NCBI RefSeq assembly: GCF_000687995.1
Contig: NZ_JIAC01000001.1
Span: 310,001 to 374,000, forward strand
Source: Selenomonas ruminantium AC2024
GTDB taxonomy: Bacteria; Bacillota; Negativicutes; Selenomonadales; Selenomonadaceae
Reading direction: 5' to 3'
DNA length: 64,000 nucleotides
A program made the translations under genes and the position numbers. Position 1 is the stretch's first letter. The number at the start of each line of letters is the position of its first letter. The notes beneath the pieces were generated by a model. The model had not been told where the DNA came from, did not search any database, and saw nothing but the letters and a program-made list of their open reading frames with translations. Below, piece by piece: positions 17,599-27,196 of this stretch.

Positions 17599-18204
17599 TT
17601 AGAACAAGAAGTTGAATATCTGCGTCAAAATGCCCTGCCGCTGTTTCGCGTTCAGGGGGCCCTTGCCGTCAAACCGCACCGTGGCTCCCGCAATCTTCGT
17701 CGAGGAAATGGTATTGTTGGCGGTCACATCTTCCGGACGGCATATTCCCTTGAAGGTAATCTTGTGTTCATTCTTGTTATTCCAGATGGACTGGGTGCCT
17801 TCCAGCACCAGATTGCCGTTGGGCTGCACATCCACCACCGTCACCGTCACATTGGCACGGGTGGTATTCTTGGATGAAGCCGCCCCATCGGCATTAAAGG
17901 AATCCGAACCGCCAATGGAAGCCGCTTTGATGAAGTCAAAAATGCCAATACCAGCATTCACAGATGACTTTCCGCTCTTGCTGTTGGAAGTGGAGCGGGT
18001 ATCCGAAATGCTAGTGGACTCACTGATGACAATGGTGAGGATATCCCCCACATCCTGAGCCTTGCGGTCAGCAAAGACACTGCGAATCTTGCCTCCATCT
18101 GCCGCCCATAAAGACTGCGCATCTACCGTAGCCGGAGCCAATGCATAGAAAAGGCCTCCCGCCGCCAGAGCCAGAGCAATCTGCCGCTTATATTTATTCT
18201 TCAT
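17599..18204 (-). CDS. flgH: Flagellar L-ring protein FlgH
   Basis: The 201-residue protein carries FlgH blocks: SLWAADGGKIRSVFADRKA, VGDILTIVISESTSIS, NLVLEGTQSIWNNKNEH and the GILTQIFNFLF end. FlgH forms the L ring in the outer membrane and is usually a lipoprotein. Here the signal (about 1-29) ends in an Ala-x-Ala-type site and contains no Cys, so no lipobox is possible. ATG at 18204 (8 nt after AGG) is preferred; GTG two codons upstream is an alternative. Confidence 0.95.
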   Translation of the reverse strand: MKNKYKRQIALALAAGGLFYALAPATVDAQSLWAADGGKIRSVFADRKAQDVGDILTIVISESTSISDTRSTSNSKSGKSSVNAGIGIFDFIKAASIGGSDSFNADGAASSKNTTRANVTVTVVDVQPNGNLVLEGTQSIWNNKNEHKITFKGICRPEDVTANNTISSTKIAGATVRFDGKGPLNAKQRQGILTQIFNFLF

Positions 18205-18226
18205 AGTCACTACCTGCCTTTTTCTG

Positions 18227-19009
18227 TCACTCTATCTCCACGGTCGCAGCATCCACTACCTTGCCCTGCAGAATCCGGGAGGAATTGGCATTGCGTACCT
18301 TTATCCTGCCCCCCACACGGCCCTTCTGCATGGCAATGCCATTGGCACTGACCTCTATGCCCTTATATTTGGTCACGAGTTTTACAGGCGTGCCCGCCTG
18401 AATCACCACGGGATTTTGCAGCATATTCTGCTCCAAGGGCTGTCCCATATGGATATAACGCACAGGAACCCGCCCGGCAATTTCCTCAAAGGAGGAAAGA
18501 TAGCGGCCCTGTCCGCCATGGACTTCCCGCTCCTCCAACCGCACAGCATTCGGCGCGATGGCTTTTTCTAAAGCCAAATCCGCCCCCGCCACCAGCACCT
18601 TATCAAACACCTGTACCCGGTAATAGCAGACTACCTGACGGTAGAGTTTTTCATCCAGTAACAGGCGAATATGAACCGGCTGAACATTGCCGTAACGCAA
18701 AGGCCCGGGAAGTTCTGCCTCATAGCGCAGTTTCCCGGCCGGCAGCCGCAAATCACTGGGTGCATTGGTCAGCGTCAGCACATGCCGCCGCTTCTCCCCG
18801 GCTTTATAAAATTCCAGTTCCAGCTGCTGCCGCGCAATCCCTGCCAGCTTCTGGGAACTTATCATCTGCGGGAAGACTTCCGCCTGCATATGGCCGCCAT
18901 AAACAGCTTCTGCCTGCGGCGAAAAAGCAAGGGCTAACAGACAGAAGAAGCCACTCCATAGCATACAGAGTATGCTGCGAATGGCTGGGCGGCTCCTCTT
19001 AATATTCAT
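18227..19009 (-). CDS. flgA: Flagella basal body P-ring formation protein FlgA
   Basis: The 260-residue protein has a signal peptide/membrane anchor (about 12-35) and a C-terminal SAF-type domain with FlgA-like segments (YRVQVFDKVLVAGADLAL, YIHMGQPLEQNML, VIQAGTPVKLVTKYKGIEVS, GKVVDAATVEI). It is the periplasmic chaperone for FlgI assembly. The N-terminal half is weakly conserved, as is usual. Its ATG overlaps the flgG stop by one base (TGATG), indicating translational coupling. Confidence 0.88.
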   Translation of the reverse strand: MNIKRSRPAIRSILCMLWSGFFCLLALAFSPQAEAVYGGHMQAEVFPQMISSQKLAGIARQQLELEFYKAGEKRRHVLTLTNAPSDLRLPAGKLRYEAELPGPLRYGNVQPVHIRLLLDEKLYRQVVCYYRVQVFDKVLVAGADLALEKAIAPNAVRLEEREVHGGQGRYLSSFEEIAGRVPVRYIHMGQPLEQNMLQNPVVIQAGTPVKLVTKYKGIEVSANGIAMQKGRVGGRIKVRNANSSRILQGKVVDAATVEIE

Positions 19010-19800
19010 CAGCGTTTAAGCCCGTTGGCAATTTCCAGCATGGAATCGGAAGTGGTGATAGCCTTGGAATTGGACTCATATGCACGCTGGGAAACAATCA
19101 TATTGACCATTTCCTCCACAATCTGCACATTGCTCATTTCCAACGTGCCCTGGGTAAGCGTTCCTGCCCCGTCCTCACCAGGATTGCCTTCAATAGGCTG
19201 ACCGGATGCTTCCGATACGATAAAGAGATTCTTGCCAATGGCCGTCAGCCCCGCAGGATTGACAAAACGAGCCAGCATAATACGCCCCACATTCTGCTGC
19301 GTACCGCCTGCCGGCGTTTCCGAAACCTGACCATCGCCAGCAATAACAATGGAGTCCACTGGCGAATTTTCATTAAAGGTAATACCGTCTGCCAGCAGAT
19401 AGCCGTCAGAGGTCACAAGGCGCCGCTGGGAGTCCAGCTTAAAAGAGCCATCACGGGTATAGCCCGTGGTGCCATCCGGCAAAGTCACGCGGAAATAACC
19501 TTCCCCCTGAATGCCCACATCCGTAGGATTCTCCGTCGTCTGCAGTGGCCCCTGGGTGATTACGCGCTGCGTAGCCGCAACACGGGTACCCAAGCCAATC
19601 TGCAAGCCGGTAGGATACTGATTATCCTGCCCGCTCTGTGCCCCGGCATCCCGCAGGGTCTGATAAATCAAATCCTGAAACTCCGCCCGAACCTTCTTGC
19701 CGCCATATGTATTTACATTGGCAATATTATTGGCAATAACATCCATATTAGTCTGCTGCCCCTTCATCCCCGAAGCTGCCGACCAAAGTGCTCTCATCAT
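19009..19800 (-). CDS. flgG: Flagellar distal rod protein FlgG (FlhP-like)
   Basis: The 263-residue protein has the rod/hook N-terminal motif MDVIANNIANVNTYGGKK, the central DGTTGYTRDGSFKLDSQR and the C-terminal VQIVEEMVNMIVSQRAYESN. This is full-length FlgG of the distal rod. Synteny mbl-flgF-flgG parallels mbl-flhO-flhP of B. subtilis. ATG has GGAGG 9 nt upstream. Confidence 0.95.
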   Translation of the reverse strand: MMRALWSAASGMKGQQTNMDVIANNIANVNTYGGKKVRAEFQDLIYQTLRDAGAQSGQDNQYPTGLQIGLGTRVAATQRVITQGPLQTTENPTDVGIQGEGYFRVTLPDGTTGYTRDGSFKLDSQRRLVTSDGYLLADGITFNENSPVDSIVIAGDGQVSETPAGGTQQNVGRIMLARFVNPAGLTAIGKNLFIVSEASGQPIEGNPGEDGAGTLTQGTLEMSNVQIVEEMVNMIVSQRAYESNSKAITTSDSMLEIANGLKR

Positions 19801-19923
19801 AACGAGCTACCTCCTTACACCACAAAACGATAATGCTATATCGTTGCCCAGCGCCCAAGAAAAGTCACACCTCGAACCTCTCCAATATATATCGAACAAA
19901 TCATCAAAAAACTTAAATAAAAA

Positions 19924-20724
19924 TCAGGTTAAACGACCTACATCATTAACCGATTTATCCAGCATCGCATCCTGGGTCGTAACCGCTTTGGAGCCGGCTT
20001 CATACATGCGGTAATTATTGATGAGTTCCACCATCTCCGACACCACATTGGTATTGGAGCGCTCCAACAGTCCCTGCTGAATCTCCCCTGTCGCAGGTGC
20101 AGGCCGCGCGCCTTCCTGCGGATAATAGAGGTTATTTCCCTGTTTGAGCACCGCCCGCCGATTGTCGAACTGCACGAACTGCAGCTGCCCAATCTGCACA
20201 TTGTCGGCATAGACTTCCCCTTTGCTGCCCACCATGATGCTGACCGTGTCCTGCGGGATAGTGATGCCGCGCCCGTTGCGCCCGAGCACCGTCTGACCAT
20301 TCACGGTCTGAATCTCGCCTCGGGCCGATTTATAGAAGTTGCCGTCACGGGTATAACGCACCCCGTTTTCCGTCTGAATGGCAAAATAGCCGTTGCCGGA
20401 AATGGCCAAATCCAAAGGATTTCCCGTGGTTTCAAAAGCCCCCTGGCTGTGCTCGGTGGCAATTTCGTCAATATAAGACCCCAGCCCCAAAGTCCCCACC
20501 ACAGGATACTGCTCCCCGACATGGAACTGCTTGAAACTGGTTACATCATTATGATTAATTCCGTCGTTGATGCGTTTAATCAGCATGGGATGGAACTCCC
20601 GGCTGATGGCTTCATCCCGTTTGAAGCCGGTGGTATTGGCATTGGCAAGGTTGTTTGCCAGCGTATCTGTGCGCTTGCTCTCGGTAATCATGCCCGTGCC
20701 TGCAGTATATAGGCCACGCCACAT
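19924..20724 (-). CDS. flgF: Flagellar rod protein FlgF (FlhO-like)
   Basis: The 266-residue protein begins MWRGLYTAGTGM and has the rod motif DTLANNLANANTTGFKRDEA, NGVRYTRDGNFYKSARG and the C-terminal VVSEMVELINNYRMYEAGSK. The start at 20724 is fixed by GGGAGG 8 nt upstream; a frame to 20799 adds a non-homologous extension. It is the first gene of the rod/ring operon and lies 123 bp before flgG. Confidence 0.93.
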   Translation of the reverse strand: MWRGLYTAGTGMITESKRTDTLANNLANANTTGFKRDEAISREFHPMLIKRINDGINHNDVTSFKQFHVGEQYPVVGTLGLGSYIDEIATEHSQGAFETTGNPLDLAISGNGYFAIQTENGVRYTRDGNFYKSARGEIQTVNGQTVLGRNGRGITIPQDTVSIMVGSKGEVYADNVQIGQLQFVQFDNRRAVLKQGNNLYYPQEGARPAPATGEIQQGLLERSNTNVVSEMVELINNYRMYEAGSKAVTTQDAMLDKSVNDVGRLT

Positions 20725-20827
20725 AGTATAATCCTCCCTTAAAACCTCATCCGTCTCGCATATGCTCGACACCGTCCCCATAGAGGAAGACATTTCCATA
20801 CTTCTTCTTGCCTGTATATTTCGCGCA

Positions 20828-20858
20828 AAAAGGCGAAACTCCTTTCGAGTTTCGCCTT
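20828..20858 (-). terminator. mbl terminator
   Basis: The arms AAAGGCGAAACTC (20828-20840) and GAGTTTCGCCTTT (20846-20858) are followed by TTTTTG-type sequence on the minus strand. The hairpin separates mbl from flgF. Confidence 0.85.
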
Positions 20859-20878
20859 TGTCAAAAAAATATATTTTT

Positions 20879-21901
20879 TTATCGTCCAGTCTTTACATTG
20901 CGGGCTTTGCCGTCAAACTTATTAAAGCTGTCCAGAGCCATGCCGCAGCCGATAGCCACGCAGCTCATGGCATCTTCTGCCAGGGCCGTGGGAATATCCG
21001 TTTCGCGGCGAATCAGCTCGTCCAGACCATAGAGCATAGCGCCGCCGCCCGTGAGCACAATACCGCAGTTCATCACGTCTGCCGACAATTCCGGCGGCGT
21101 GTCCTCCAGCACCTTCTTGACGCAGTTGACGATTTTCGTCACGCTGTCATGGGTGGCTTCTGCTGCCTGTGCCGTGGTAATCTGCACATTCTTCGGCAGA
21201 CCGGAAAGCATATCGCGGCCGCGCACATCCATGATTTCATTGCGTGCACCGGCAAAAGCCGCGCCTACACGCATTTTGATTTCCTCAGCGGTACGCTCGC
21301 CAATCATGATGTTGAATTCCTTCTTCACGAAAGCGGTGATATCCTCATCGAACTTGTCACCGGCCACACGGAGGGAGGCACTCGTCACAATGCCGCCCAA
21401 GGAAATCACGGCGATATCCGTAGTGCCGCCGCCGATATCCACGACCATGGAACCACGCGGTTCTACGATATCAAGCCCGGCGCCCAAAGCAGCGGCCAGC
21501 GGTTCTTCAATGAGCTGGGTATGACGCGCACCAGCCTGCTCAGCAGCTTCCTGCACCGCACGCTGTTCCACCATGGTGCAGCCTGAAGGAATGCAAATCA
21601 TGATGCGGGGACGGAATACGAAACGGCGGCCCACCACCTTTTCAATGAAGTGGCGCAGCATGCTCTCCGTGATGTCGTAGTCGGCGATAACACCTTCCCT
21701 CAGAGGGCGGATAGCCACGATATTGCCCGGCGTACGGCCAATCATCTGGCGTGCTTCCTCACCGATAGCCAGCACCCGGTTCGTATCGCGGTCCACAGCC
21801 ACAACCGAGGGTTCCCGCAGCACAATGCCCTTGCCCTTTACATATACCAGCACGTTAGCCGTGCCCAAGTCAATACCAATATCTAAAGACATGCCAAACA
21901 T
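20879..21901 (-). CDS. mbl: MreB/Mbl rod-shape-determining actin homologue
   Basis: The 340-residue protein has the MreB nucleotide motifs DIGIDLGTANVLVYVKGKG, VVDIGGGTTDIAVISLGG and GIVLTGGGAMLYGLDELI. It forms membrane-associated filaments that direct cell-wall elongation. The start MFGMSLDIGIDLG, lack of mreC/mreD partners and adjacency to flgF/flgG match Mbl of Bacillus rather than the mreBCD operon. An AGGAG site lies about 12 nt before ATG. Confidence 0.93.
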   Translation of the reverse strand: MFGMSLDIGIDLGTANVLVYVKGKGIVLREPSVVAVDRDTNRVLAIGEEARQMIGRTPGNIVAIRPLREGVIADYDITESMLRHFIEKVVGRRFVFRPRIMICIPSGCTMVEQRAVQEAAEQAGARHTQLIEEPLAAALGAGLDIVEPRGSMVVDIGGGTTDIAVISLGGIVTSASLRVAGDKFDEDITAFVKKEFNIMIGERTAEEIKMRVGAAFAGARNEIMDVRGRDMLSGLPKNVQITTAQAAEATHDSVTKIVNCVKKVLEDTPPELSADVMNCGIVLTGGGAMLYGLDELIRRETDIPTALAEDAMSCVAIGCGMALDSFNKFDGKARNVKTGR

Positions 21902-22094
21902 ATGTCAAACAATCTCCTTCCGAAGTCAGCCAATCAAAGTAACAATCTATAATATATAATAAATAACCTGCAAATACAACCGCCTCTTATAAAAAATCTA
22001 CGGCTTTCCCGCAGGTCTGACGAATTTACACATTTTCCCGTCATTTTTGACAGTTACACTAATTTTGCGAAAAATATTGCTTTTGTTTCTTTGC

Positions 22095-22123
22095 AAATAC
22101 TTATTGACACCAGGTATTAATAG
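22095..22123 (+). promoter_or_regulatory. ldh promoter
   Basis: TTGACA and TACCAT are separated by 17 bp, about 65 bp before the ldh start. The AT-rich region just upstream shows no clear Rex palindrome. Confidence 0.6.
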
Positions 22124-22184
22124 TGCTACCATTAACACGACTTAGGGATATATTTCACAATTTGATTCAGGGGGTAATAACAAA

Positions 22185-23141
22185 ATGAACAACAGAAGAA
22201 AAATCGTCGTCATCGGCGCCAGCAACGTTGGCTCCGCAGTTGCCAACAAAATCGCTGACTTCCAGCTTGCTACGGAAGTAGTCCTCATCGACCTCAACGA
22301 AGACAAGGCTTGGGGCGAAGCTAAGGACTCCAGCCATGCAACGAGCTGCATCTACAGCACGAACATCAAGTTCCATCTCGGTGACTATGAAGACTGCAAA
22401 GATGCAAACATCATCGTTATCACGGCAGGCCCGTCCATCCGCCCGGGTGAAACTCCGGACCGCCTGAAGCTGGCTGGCACCAACGCTAAGATCATGAGCT
22501 CCGTAATGGGCGAAATCGTTAAGCGCACGAAGGAAGCTATGATCATCATGATCACCAACCCGCTTGACGTTGCTACTTATGTTGTTTCCACGCAGTTCGA
22601 TTATCCGCGCAACCTCATCCTCGGTACCGGTACGATGCTCGAAACCTATCGTTTCCGTCGCATCCTGGCTGACAAGTACCAGGTTGACCCGAAGAACATC
22701 AACGGTTATGTTCTCGGTGAACACGGCAACGCTGCTTTCGTTGCTTGGTCCACGACTGGCTGCGCTGGTTTCCCCATTGATGATCTGGATGAATATTTCC
22801 ATCGTACGGAAAAACTCAGCCACGAAGCTGTTGAACAGGAACTCGTTCAGGTTGCTTACGATGTTATCAACAAGAAGGGCTTCACGAACACCGGTATCGC
22901 TATGGCTGCTTGCCGCTTCATCAAGTCCGTTCTCTATGATGAACACACCATCCTGCCCTGCTCCGCAGTTCTCGAAGGCGAATATGGCATCAAGGATGTG
23001 GCTCTGTCCATTCCTCGTATGGTTTGCGCTGATGGTATCATGCGCTCCTTCGAAGTTCACCTCACTGACGATGAACTCGAAAAGATGCACAAAGCTGCTC
23101 AGAGCGTTCGTTCCGCTCTCGATGGCGCTGGCATCAAATAA
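22185..23141 (+). CDS. ldh: L-lactate dehydrogenase (LDH/MDH family)
   Basis: The 318-residue enzyme has a Rossmann start (VVIGASNVGSAVANKIAD), active-site GEHGN with His180, and NPLDVATYV. It should interconvert pyruvate and lactate with NADH in the cytoplasm. Two features are unusual. The substrate loop reads RPGETPDRLKLAGTN, with the catalytic Arg (Arg93) displaced by two extra residues relative to the usual GETR. The partner acid in the LDxxRFR block is Glu (MLETYRFRR). Codon use is strongly biased (GCT, AAG, GTT), suggesting high expression. The ribosome site is CAGGGGG. A malate or other 2-hydroxyacid substrate cannot be excluded. Confidence 0.85.
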   Translation: MNNRRKIVVIGASNVGSAVANKIADFQLATEVVLIDLNEDKAWGEAKDSSHATSCIYSTNIKFHLGDYEDCKDANIIVITAGPSIRPGETPDRLKLAGTNAKIMSSVMGEIVKRTKEAMIIMITNPLDVATYVVSTQFDYPRNLILGTGTMLETYRFRRILADKYQVDPKNINGYVLGEHGNAAFVAWSTTGCAGFPIDDLDEYFHRTEKLSHEAVEQELVQVAYDVINKKGFTNTGIAMAACRFIKSVLYDEHTILPCSAVLEGEYGIKDVALSIPRMVCADGIMRSFEVHLTDDELEKMHKAAQSVRSALDGAGIK

Positions 23142-23170
23142 TTTCATTTGTTGCTTATATGCAGACAATA

Positions 23171-23203
23171 AAAATCGCTGGACTTTCGTCCAGCGATTTT
23201 TTA
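23171..23203. terminator. bidirectional terminator between ldh and sucD
   Basis: The arms AAAATCGCTGGAC (23171-23183) and GTCCAGCGATTTT (23188-23200) have T/A tracts on both sides. It serves the two convergent genes. Confidence 0.9.
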
Positions 23204-23216
23204 TTGTCCTTATTTA

Positions 23217-24122
23217 TCAGCAAGTATGGCACTCGTCGTAAATGCCCGCTTTTTTCAGCGTATCGACAACGGTTGCGCCGATATGGGCAACGGTGTCGGC
23301 TACTTCAATACCAACGCCGTTGAGGGCCTTAATCTTATCGGCAGCTGTACCTTTGCCGCCGGAGATAATTGCACCGGCATGGCCCATGCGTTTTCCCGGA
23401 GGCGCCTGACGGCCGGAGATAAAGGCAGCTACCGGTTTGTCCGGCATGTTTTCCTTAATCCATTTGGCGGCGTCTTCTTCAGCCGTACCGCCGATTTCAC
23501 CAATCATCAGCACAGCCTTGGTTTCGGGGTCATTCTTGAAGAGTTCCAAGGCATCGATAAAGTCCGTGCCCTTGACCGGGTCACCGCCGATACCGATAGC
23601 AGTCGTCACACCAATTCCGGCATTCATAAGCTGAAAAGCTGCTTCATAAGTCAAGGTTCCGGAGCGGGAAACGAGGCCTACATGACCTTTTTTCTGGATA
23701 TTGCCCGGAATGATACCGAGTTTGCATTCATCCGTGGTCAGAATGCCCGGGCAGTTCGGCCCAATCAGGCGGGTCTTCTTGCCTTCCATATAGCGGCGGA
23801 CTTTGACCATATCCTGTACGGGAATATGCTCCGTAATGCAGACTACCAAATCAAGACCGGCATCCACACCTTCCATGATGGAGTCAGCGGCGAACCTTGC
23901 GGGTACATAGACCACGGAGGCCGTAGCCCCTGTTGCGTCCACTGCGTCCTTAACGGTGTTGAATACGGGAACTCCTTCTACAACTTGTCCGGCTTTGCCC
24001 GGCGTTACACCAGCGACAATCTTCGTGCCATAGGCCAGCATCTGCTTCGTATGGAAGGTAGCCTGTTTGCCCGTAATGCCCTGTACGATTACCTTTGTAT
24101 CTTTATTTACTAAAACACCCAT
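23217..24122 (-). CDS. sucD: Succinate-CoA ligase (ADP-forming), alpha subunit
   Basis: The 301-residue protein has the CoA-binding start ([19 protein letters not shown]), [17 protein letters not shown], and the phosphohistidine motif [15 protein letters not shown]. It makes succinyl-CoA or, in reverse, ATP from succinyl-CoA. In Selenomonas-like organisms this fits succinate/propionate metabolism. The tail ends DECHTC, two cysteines not typical of the family. It lies 14 bp after sucC. Confidence 0.96.
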   Translation of the reverse strand: MGVLVNKDTKVIVQGITGKQATFHTKQMLAYGTKIVAGVTPGKAGQVVEGVPVFNTVKDAVDATGATASVVYVPARFAADSIMEGVDAGLDLVVCITEHIPVQDMVKVRRYMEGKKTRLIGPNCPGILTTDECKLGIIPGNIQKKGHVGLVSRSGTLTYEAAFQLMNAGIGVTTAIGIGGDPVKGTDFIDALELFKNDPETKAVLMIGEIGGTAEEDAAKWIKENMPDKPVAAFISGRQAPPGKRMGHAGAIISGGKGTAADKIKALNGVGIEVADTVAHIGATVVDTLKKAGIYDECHTC

Positions 24123-24136
24123 TTAGATGGCCTCCC

Positions 24137-25324
24137 TTACTTTGCTGCCTTGACACGTTTTACGATTTCTTCCGCGCCGCCCTCCATGGTCGGTGCCATG
24201 ATGACGTTGGCAATCGGAGAATCCTGCAAAATCTTACGGCCCTGTTCCACATTGGTGCCCTCTAAGCGCACAACTACAGGAACCGGCAGGGACTTGCCAT
24301 CATCCGAGATAATCTTGGCTGCTTCGACAATACCGGCTGCTACTGCATCACAGCGATTGATGCCGCCGAAGATGTTGACGAAAATGCCCTTGGCCTGACC
24401 GCCGTCCAGCATAATCTGGAAGGCTTCGGCAATCTTTTCCGGCGAGGAATCGCCGCCCACATCGAGGAAGTTGGCCGGCTCGCCGCCATAGTGTTTGATG
24501 ATATCGACTGTAGCCATTGCCAGACCTGCGCCGTTAACCATGCAGGCAACATCGCCGCCGAGGTTGACGTAGTTGAGGCCAGCTTCTGCTGCACGGCGTT
24601 CCTTGGGATCTTCCTCGCTCTCATCACGGAGTTCTTCGATATCCGGATGACGGAACAGGGCGCTGTCGTCAAAGTTCAGCTTGGCATCAAGGGCAATCAC
24701 ATCATCTTCCGCCGTAACTACGAGCGGATTGATTTCCGCCAGCGAGCAGTCCTTGCCAACAAAGGCATTGTACAGGCAGGTCATGAGCTTCGTAGCCTTG
24801 CGGATGGCCGGCTGTGGAATGTTGATATTGTAGGCCATGCGGGTAGCCTGGAACGGTGCCAGACCAACCACCGGGTCAATGTATTCCTTGAAAATCTTTT
24901 CCGGCATTTCAGCGGCCACTTTTTCGATTTCCATACCGCCTTCTTCGGAGCCCATCATGACCACGCGGGCCGTCTGACGGTCAATGACGAAGGACAGGTA
25001 ATATTCTTTCTTGATATTGGAACCAGCTTCGATGAGGAGGCGTCCCACCTTCTTGCCTTCCGGCCCCGTCTGATGGGTCACAAGCGTTTTGCCCAGCAAC
25101 TCGCTTGCATAATTTTTCACTTCATCAAGATTCTTGGCCAGCTTGACACCGCCAGCTTTGCCGCGGCCGCCAGCATGAATCTGGGCCTTCACTACGACTA
25201 CAGGAGTGCCGATTTTCTTGGCATTTTCCACAGCTTCATCCACCGTGAATGCAGGCAGCCCCTCAGGAACTGCTACCCCATAGGCTTTCAATACGGCCTT
25301 GCTCTGGTACTCATGAATATTCAT
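24137..25324 (-). CDS. sucC: Succinate-CoA ligase (ADP-forming), beta subunit
   Basis: The 395-residue protein starts [17 protein letters not shown], has the ATP-grasp features [20 protein letters not shown] and ends with the ligase domain ([36 protein letters not shown]). It binds nucleotide and succinate, partnering SucD. ATG at 25324 is preferred over TTG one codon earlier because GGGAGG lies 8 nt upstream. Promoter TAGACA-N17-TACAAT is at 25399-25427. Confidence 0.96.
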   Translation of the reverse strand: MNIHEYQSKAVLKAYGVAVPEGLPAFTVDEAVENAKKIGTPVVVVKAQIHAGGRGKAGGVKLAKNLDEVKNYASELLGKTLVTHQTGPEGKKVGRLLIEAGSNIKKEYYLSFVIDRQTARVVMMGSEEGGMEIEKVAAEMPEKIFKEYIDPVVGLAPFQATRMAYNINIPQPAIRKATKLMTCLYNAFVGKDCSLAEINPLVVTAEDDVIALDAKLNFDDSALFRHPDIEELRDESEEDPKERRAAEAGLNYVNLGGDVACMVNGAGLAMATVDIIKHYGGEPANFLDVGGDSSPEKIAEAFQIMLDGGQAKGIFVNIFGGINRCDAVAAGIVEAAKIISDDGKSLPVPVVVRLEGTNVEQGRKILQDSPIANVIMAPTMEGGAEEIVKRVKAAK

Positions 25325-25398
25325 CAAACATGCCTCCCTGAAATTGGTATGACCTTTTCGAGAATGATAAAATGCTTTATGTTCTCGTTCATGTTTAT

Positions 25399-25427
25399 AT
25401 TGTATGCTTTTTTCGTGTTTTTGTCTA
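25399..25427 (-). promoter_or_regulatory. sucCD promoter
   Basis: TAGACA and TACAAT with 17-bp spacing on the minus strand, about 75 bp before sucC. Confidence 0.6.
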
Positions 25428-25542
25428 CTATTTATTATTCATTGCATGTATTCGCTAAAATTATCGTTATTAATGTTTTTATATTTCCCCATCATTTACG
25501 ACACTAATGAATAAAGAATACATATTGGTATTATAAATTTAA

Positions 25543-26670
25543 TTAATCTTTCGGCCAGAGCACGAAAATCGTCTGGGATTCCCATTTTTCTCCGGCTTTG
25601 ATGATGGGCTGCGGGAAGTTCGGATTAGCCAGCGAATTCGGGAAATACTGCGTTTCGAGGCAGAAGCCAGAACGATACTGGAATTCCACGCCCTTCTTGC
25701 CCGGCAGACCGCCTTCAAGGAAATTTCCCGTATAGAACTGTACGCCCGGCAGGTCGCTGTAACAGGTCAGCGTCAGACCGCTGTTATCCGATTCGGCATA
25801 GGCCACTTTCTTGAGCCCGCCCTTGAGGTAATCAATCGGGCAATGCGGGTCATAACCGAACATCCCCGGCTTCATTTCCACACTGACCGGTTCCTCGCGG
25901 ATAACCCAGTTGTGGTCATAGCCCTTGCCCATGACGAGCTCATCAAAATCATCATCAATATGAGCGCCAATTTTCGTCGGCTGGCGCAAATCCATCGGCG
26001 TGCCCTCTACATCAAGAATACGCCCATCCGGCAGGGATTCGCTATCTGCCCAGGTATACTTGTCGGCAAAAATCTGGATTTTCTGGTCGAGGATGGACGG
26101 GGATGCAAAGCCATCCAAATTGAAGTAGCTGTGGTTGGTCAGGTTGCAGATGGTATCCTTGTCACTGACCGCCTCATACTTAATGGACAGCTCATTGTCG
26201 TTAGACAGCGAATAGATAACGGCTACATCCATATTTCCTGGATAACCTGCGTCCCCATCCTTGCTGTGATAGGTCAGACGCACACCTTCATAGACTTCCT
26301 CTGCCTCCCAAAGTTCATTATGGAATCCCTTGCTGCCGCCGTGGATATGGTTCTGATTCTTGGAACCGGTATTCAAATCCAGTTGGTATTCCTGCCCATT
26401 GATGACGGCCTTGCCGCCGGCAATGCGGTTGGCATGACGGCCCACCACGCCGCCCATGCTGGTATCGTCTTTCTCATAAGTCAGTGCATCCGCATAGCCC
26501 AGCACGATATCTATTTTCTGATAATCTTTGGCATAGGTACTCCAGCTCACGAGCCGGGCACCATAGTTGGTGACTTTTACTTCCGTCCCCTTGGTGTTGC
26601 GCAGGGTATAGAGAAACGCCTCACGACCATCGCTTAATTTGCCAAAGGATTCTTTCTTGATGATTGCCAT
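25543..26670 (-). CDS. galM: Aldose 1-epimerase (mutarotase)
   Basis: The 375-residue enzyme interconverts alpha and beta anomers of hexoses. Catalytic features are visible: NQNHIHGGSKGFHNELWEA, the second His in NLTNHSYFNLDG, YDHNWVI, and the C-terminal acid in GVQFYTGNFLEGG. It has no signal peptide. It stands alone, without other Leloir genes. Promoter TTGACA-N17-TAAAGT is at 26736-26764. Confidence 0.93.
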   Translation of the reverse strand: MAIIKKESFGKLSDGREAFLYTLRNTKGTEVKVTNYGARLVSWSTYAKDYQKIDIVLGYADALTYEKDDTSMGGVVGRHANRIAGGKAVINGQEYQLDLNTGSKNQNHIHGGSKGFHNELWEAEEVYEGVRLTYHSKDGDAGYPGNMDVAVIYSLSNDNELSIKYEAVSDKDTICNLTNHSYFNLDGFASPSILDQKIQIFADKYTWADSESLPDGRILDVEGTPMDLRQPTKIGAHIDDDFDELVMGKGYDHNWVIREEPVSVEMKPGMFGYDPHCPIDYLKGGLKKVAYAESDNSGLTLTCYSDLPGVQFYTGNFLEGGLPGKKGVEFQYRSGFCLETQYFPNSLANPNFPQPIIKAGEKWESQTIFVLWPKD

Positions 26671-26735
26671 GAAAATACCTCCCGGTCATTCAACTCTGAA
26701 TTGACTACGATTTCTTACAATTCTATACAAGTTTC

Positions 26736-26764
26736 ACTTTACTCTTTCTTGTTTTATTTGTCAA
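26736..26764 (-). promoter_or_regulatory. galM promoter
   Basis: TTGACA and TAAAGT with 17-bp spacing on the minus strand. Confidence 0.5.
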
Positions 26765-26882
26765 CCACCTGTGAAGATTCAATTTAATTTATCATTTTTG
26801 ACAGAATGTGTTATAATGTCATTATTGGTTACATATTTATAAATGGAATAATATTATATGTATTTCAAGGGGGATTATCATT

Positions 26883-27158
26883 ATGGCAACCGAAAAGAAA
26901 GTTTATGTCTTCTTCAACTGTGATGAAGAGAAGACAGAGAAATCCATGAACATCTTCTACAACAAGACCATCTACAACGACACGAAGAAAGCCCGCAAGG
27001 AACTTCTGGCCAAGGTAGAAGAAGAAGTCGCAGCCGGCCGCGTGAATATCGCCGAAGGCAAGGACGCTTCCGTCAACAAGGCCATTCTGGAAGGCGACCC
27101 GACCAAAGCAGACAAATATCTGCAGTATGCCACGATTAAGGCATTCAGCTTCATCTAA
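26883..27158 (+). CDS. Hypothetical protein (91 aa)
   Basis: I do not recognise this protein. It is small, soluble and charged (Lys/Glu-rich), with a beta-like start (KVYVFFNCDEEKTEKSMN), a central helix (DTKKARKELLAKVEEEVAAG) and a helical C-terminus (KADKYLQYATIKAFSFI). The ribosome site CAAGGGGGAT is strong, and codon use (AAG, GAA, ATC) suggests good expression. It is monocistronic, with a TATAAT box about 70 bp upstream and a long hairpin downstream. Confidence 0.75.
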   Translation: MATEKKVYVFFNCDEEKTEKSMNIFYNKTIYNDTKKARKELLAKVEEEVAAGRVNIAEGKDASVNKAILEGDPTKADKYLQYATIKAFSFI

Positions 27159-27196
27159 TACCCCGCCAACAGGACTGCGTTGACAATACGCAATAA

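Noticed and set aside
22040-22090. Rex operator before ldh
   Set aside because: TTTTGCGAAAAATATTGC is AT-rich but not a convincing palindrome.
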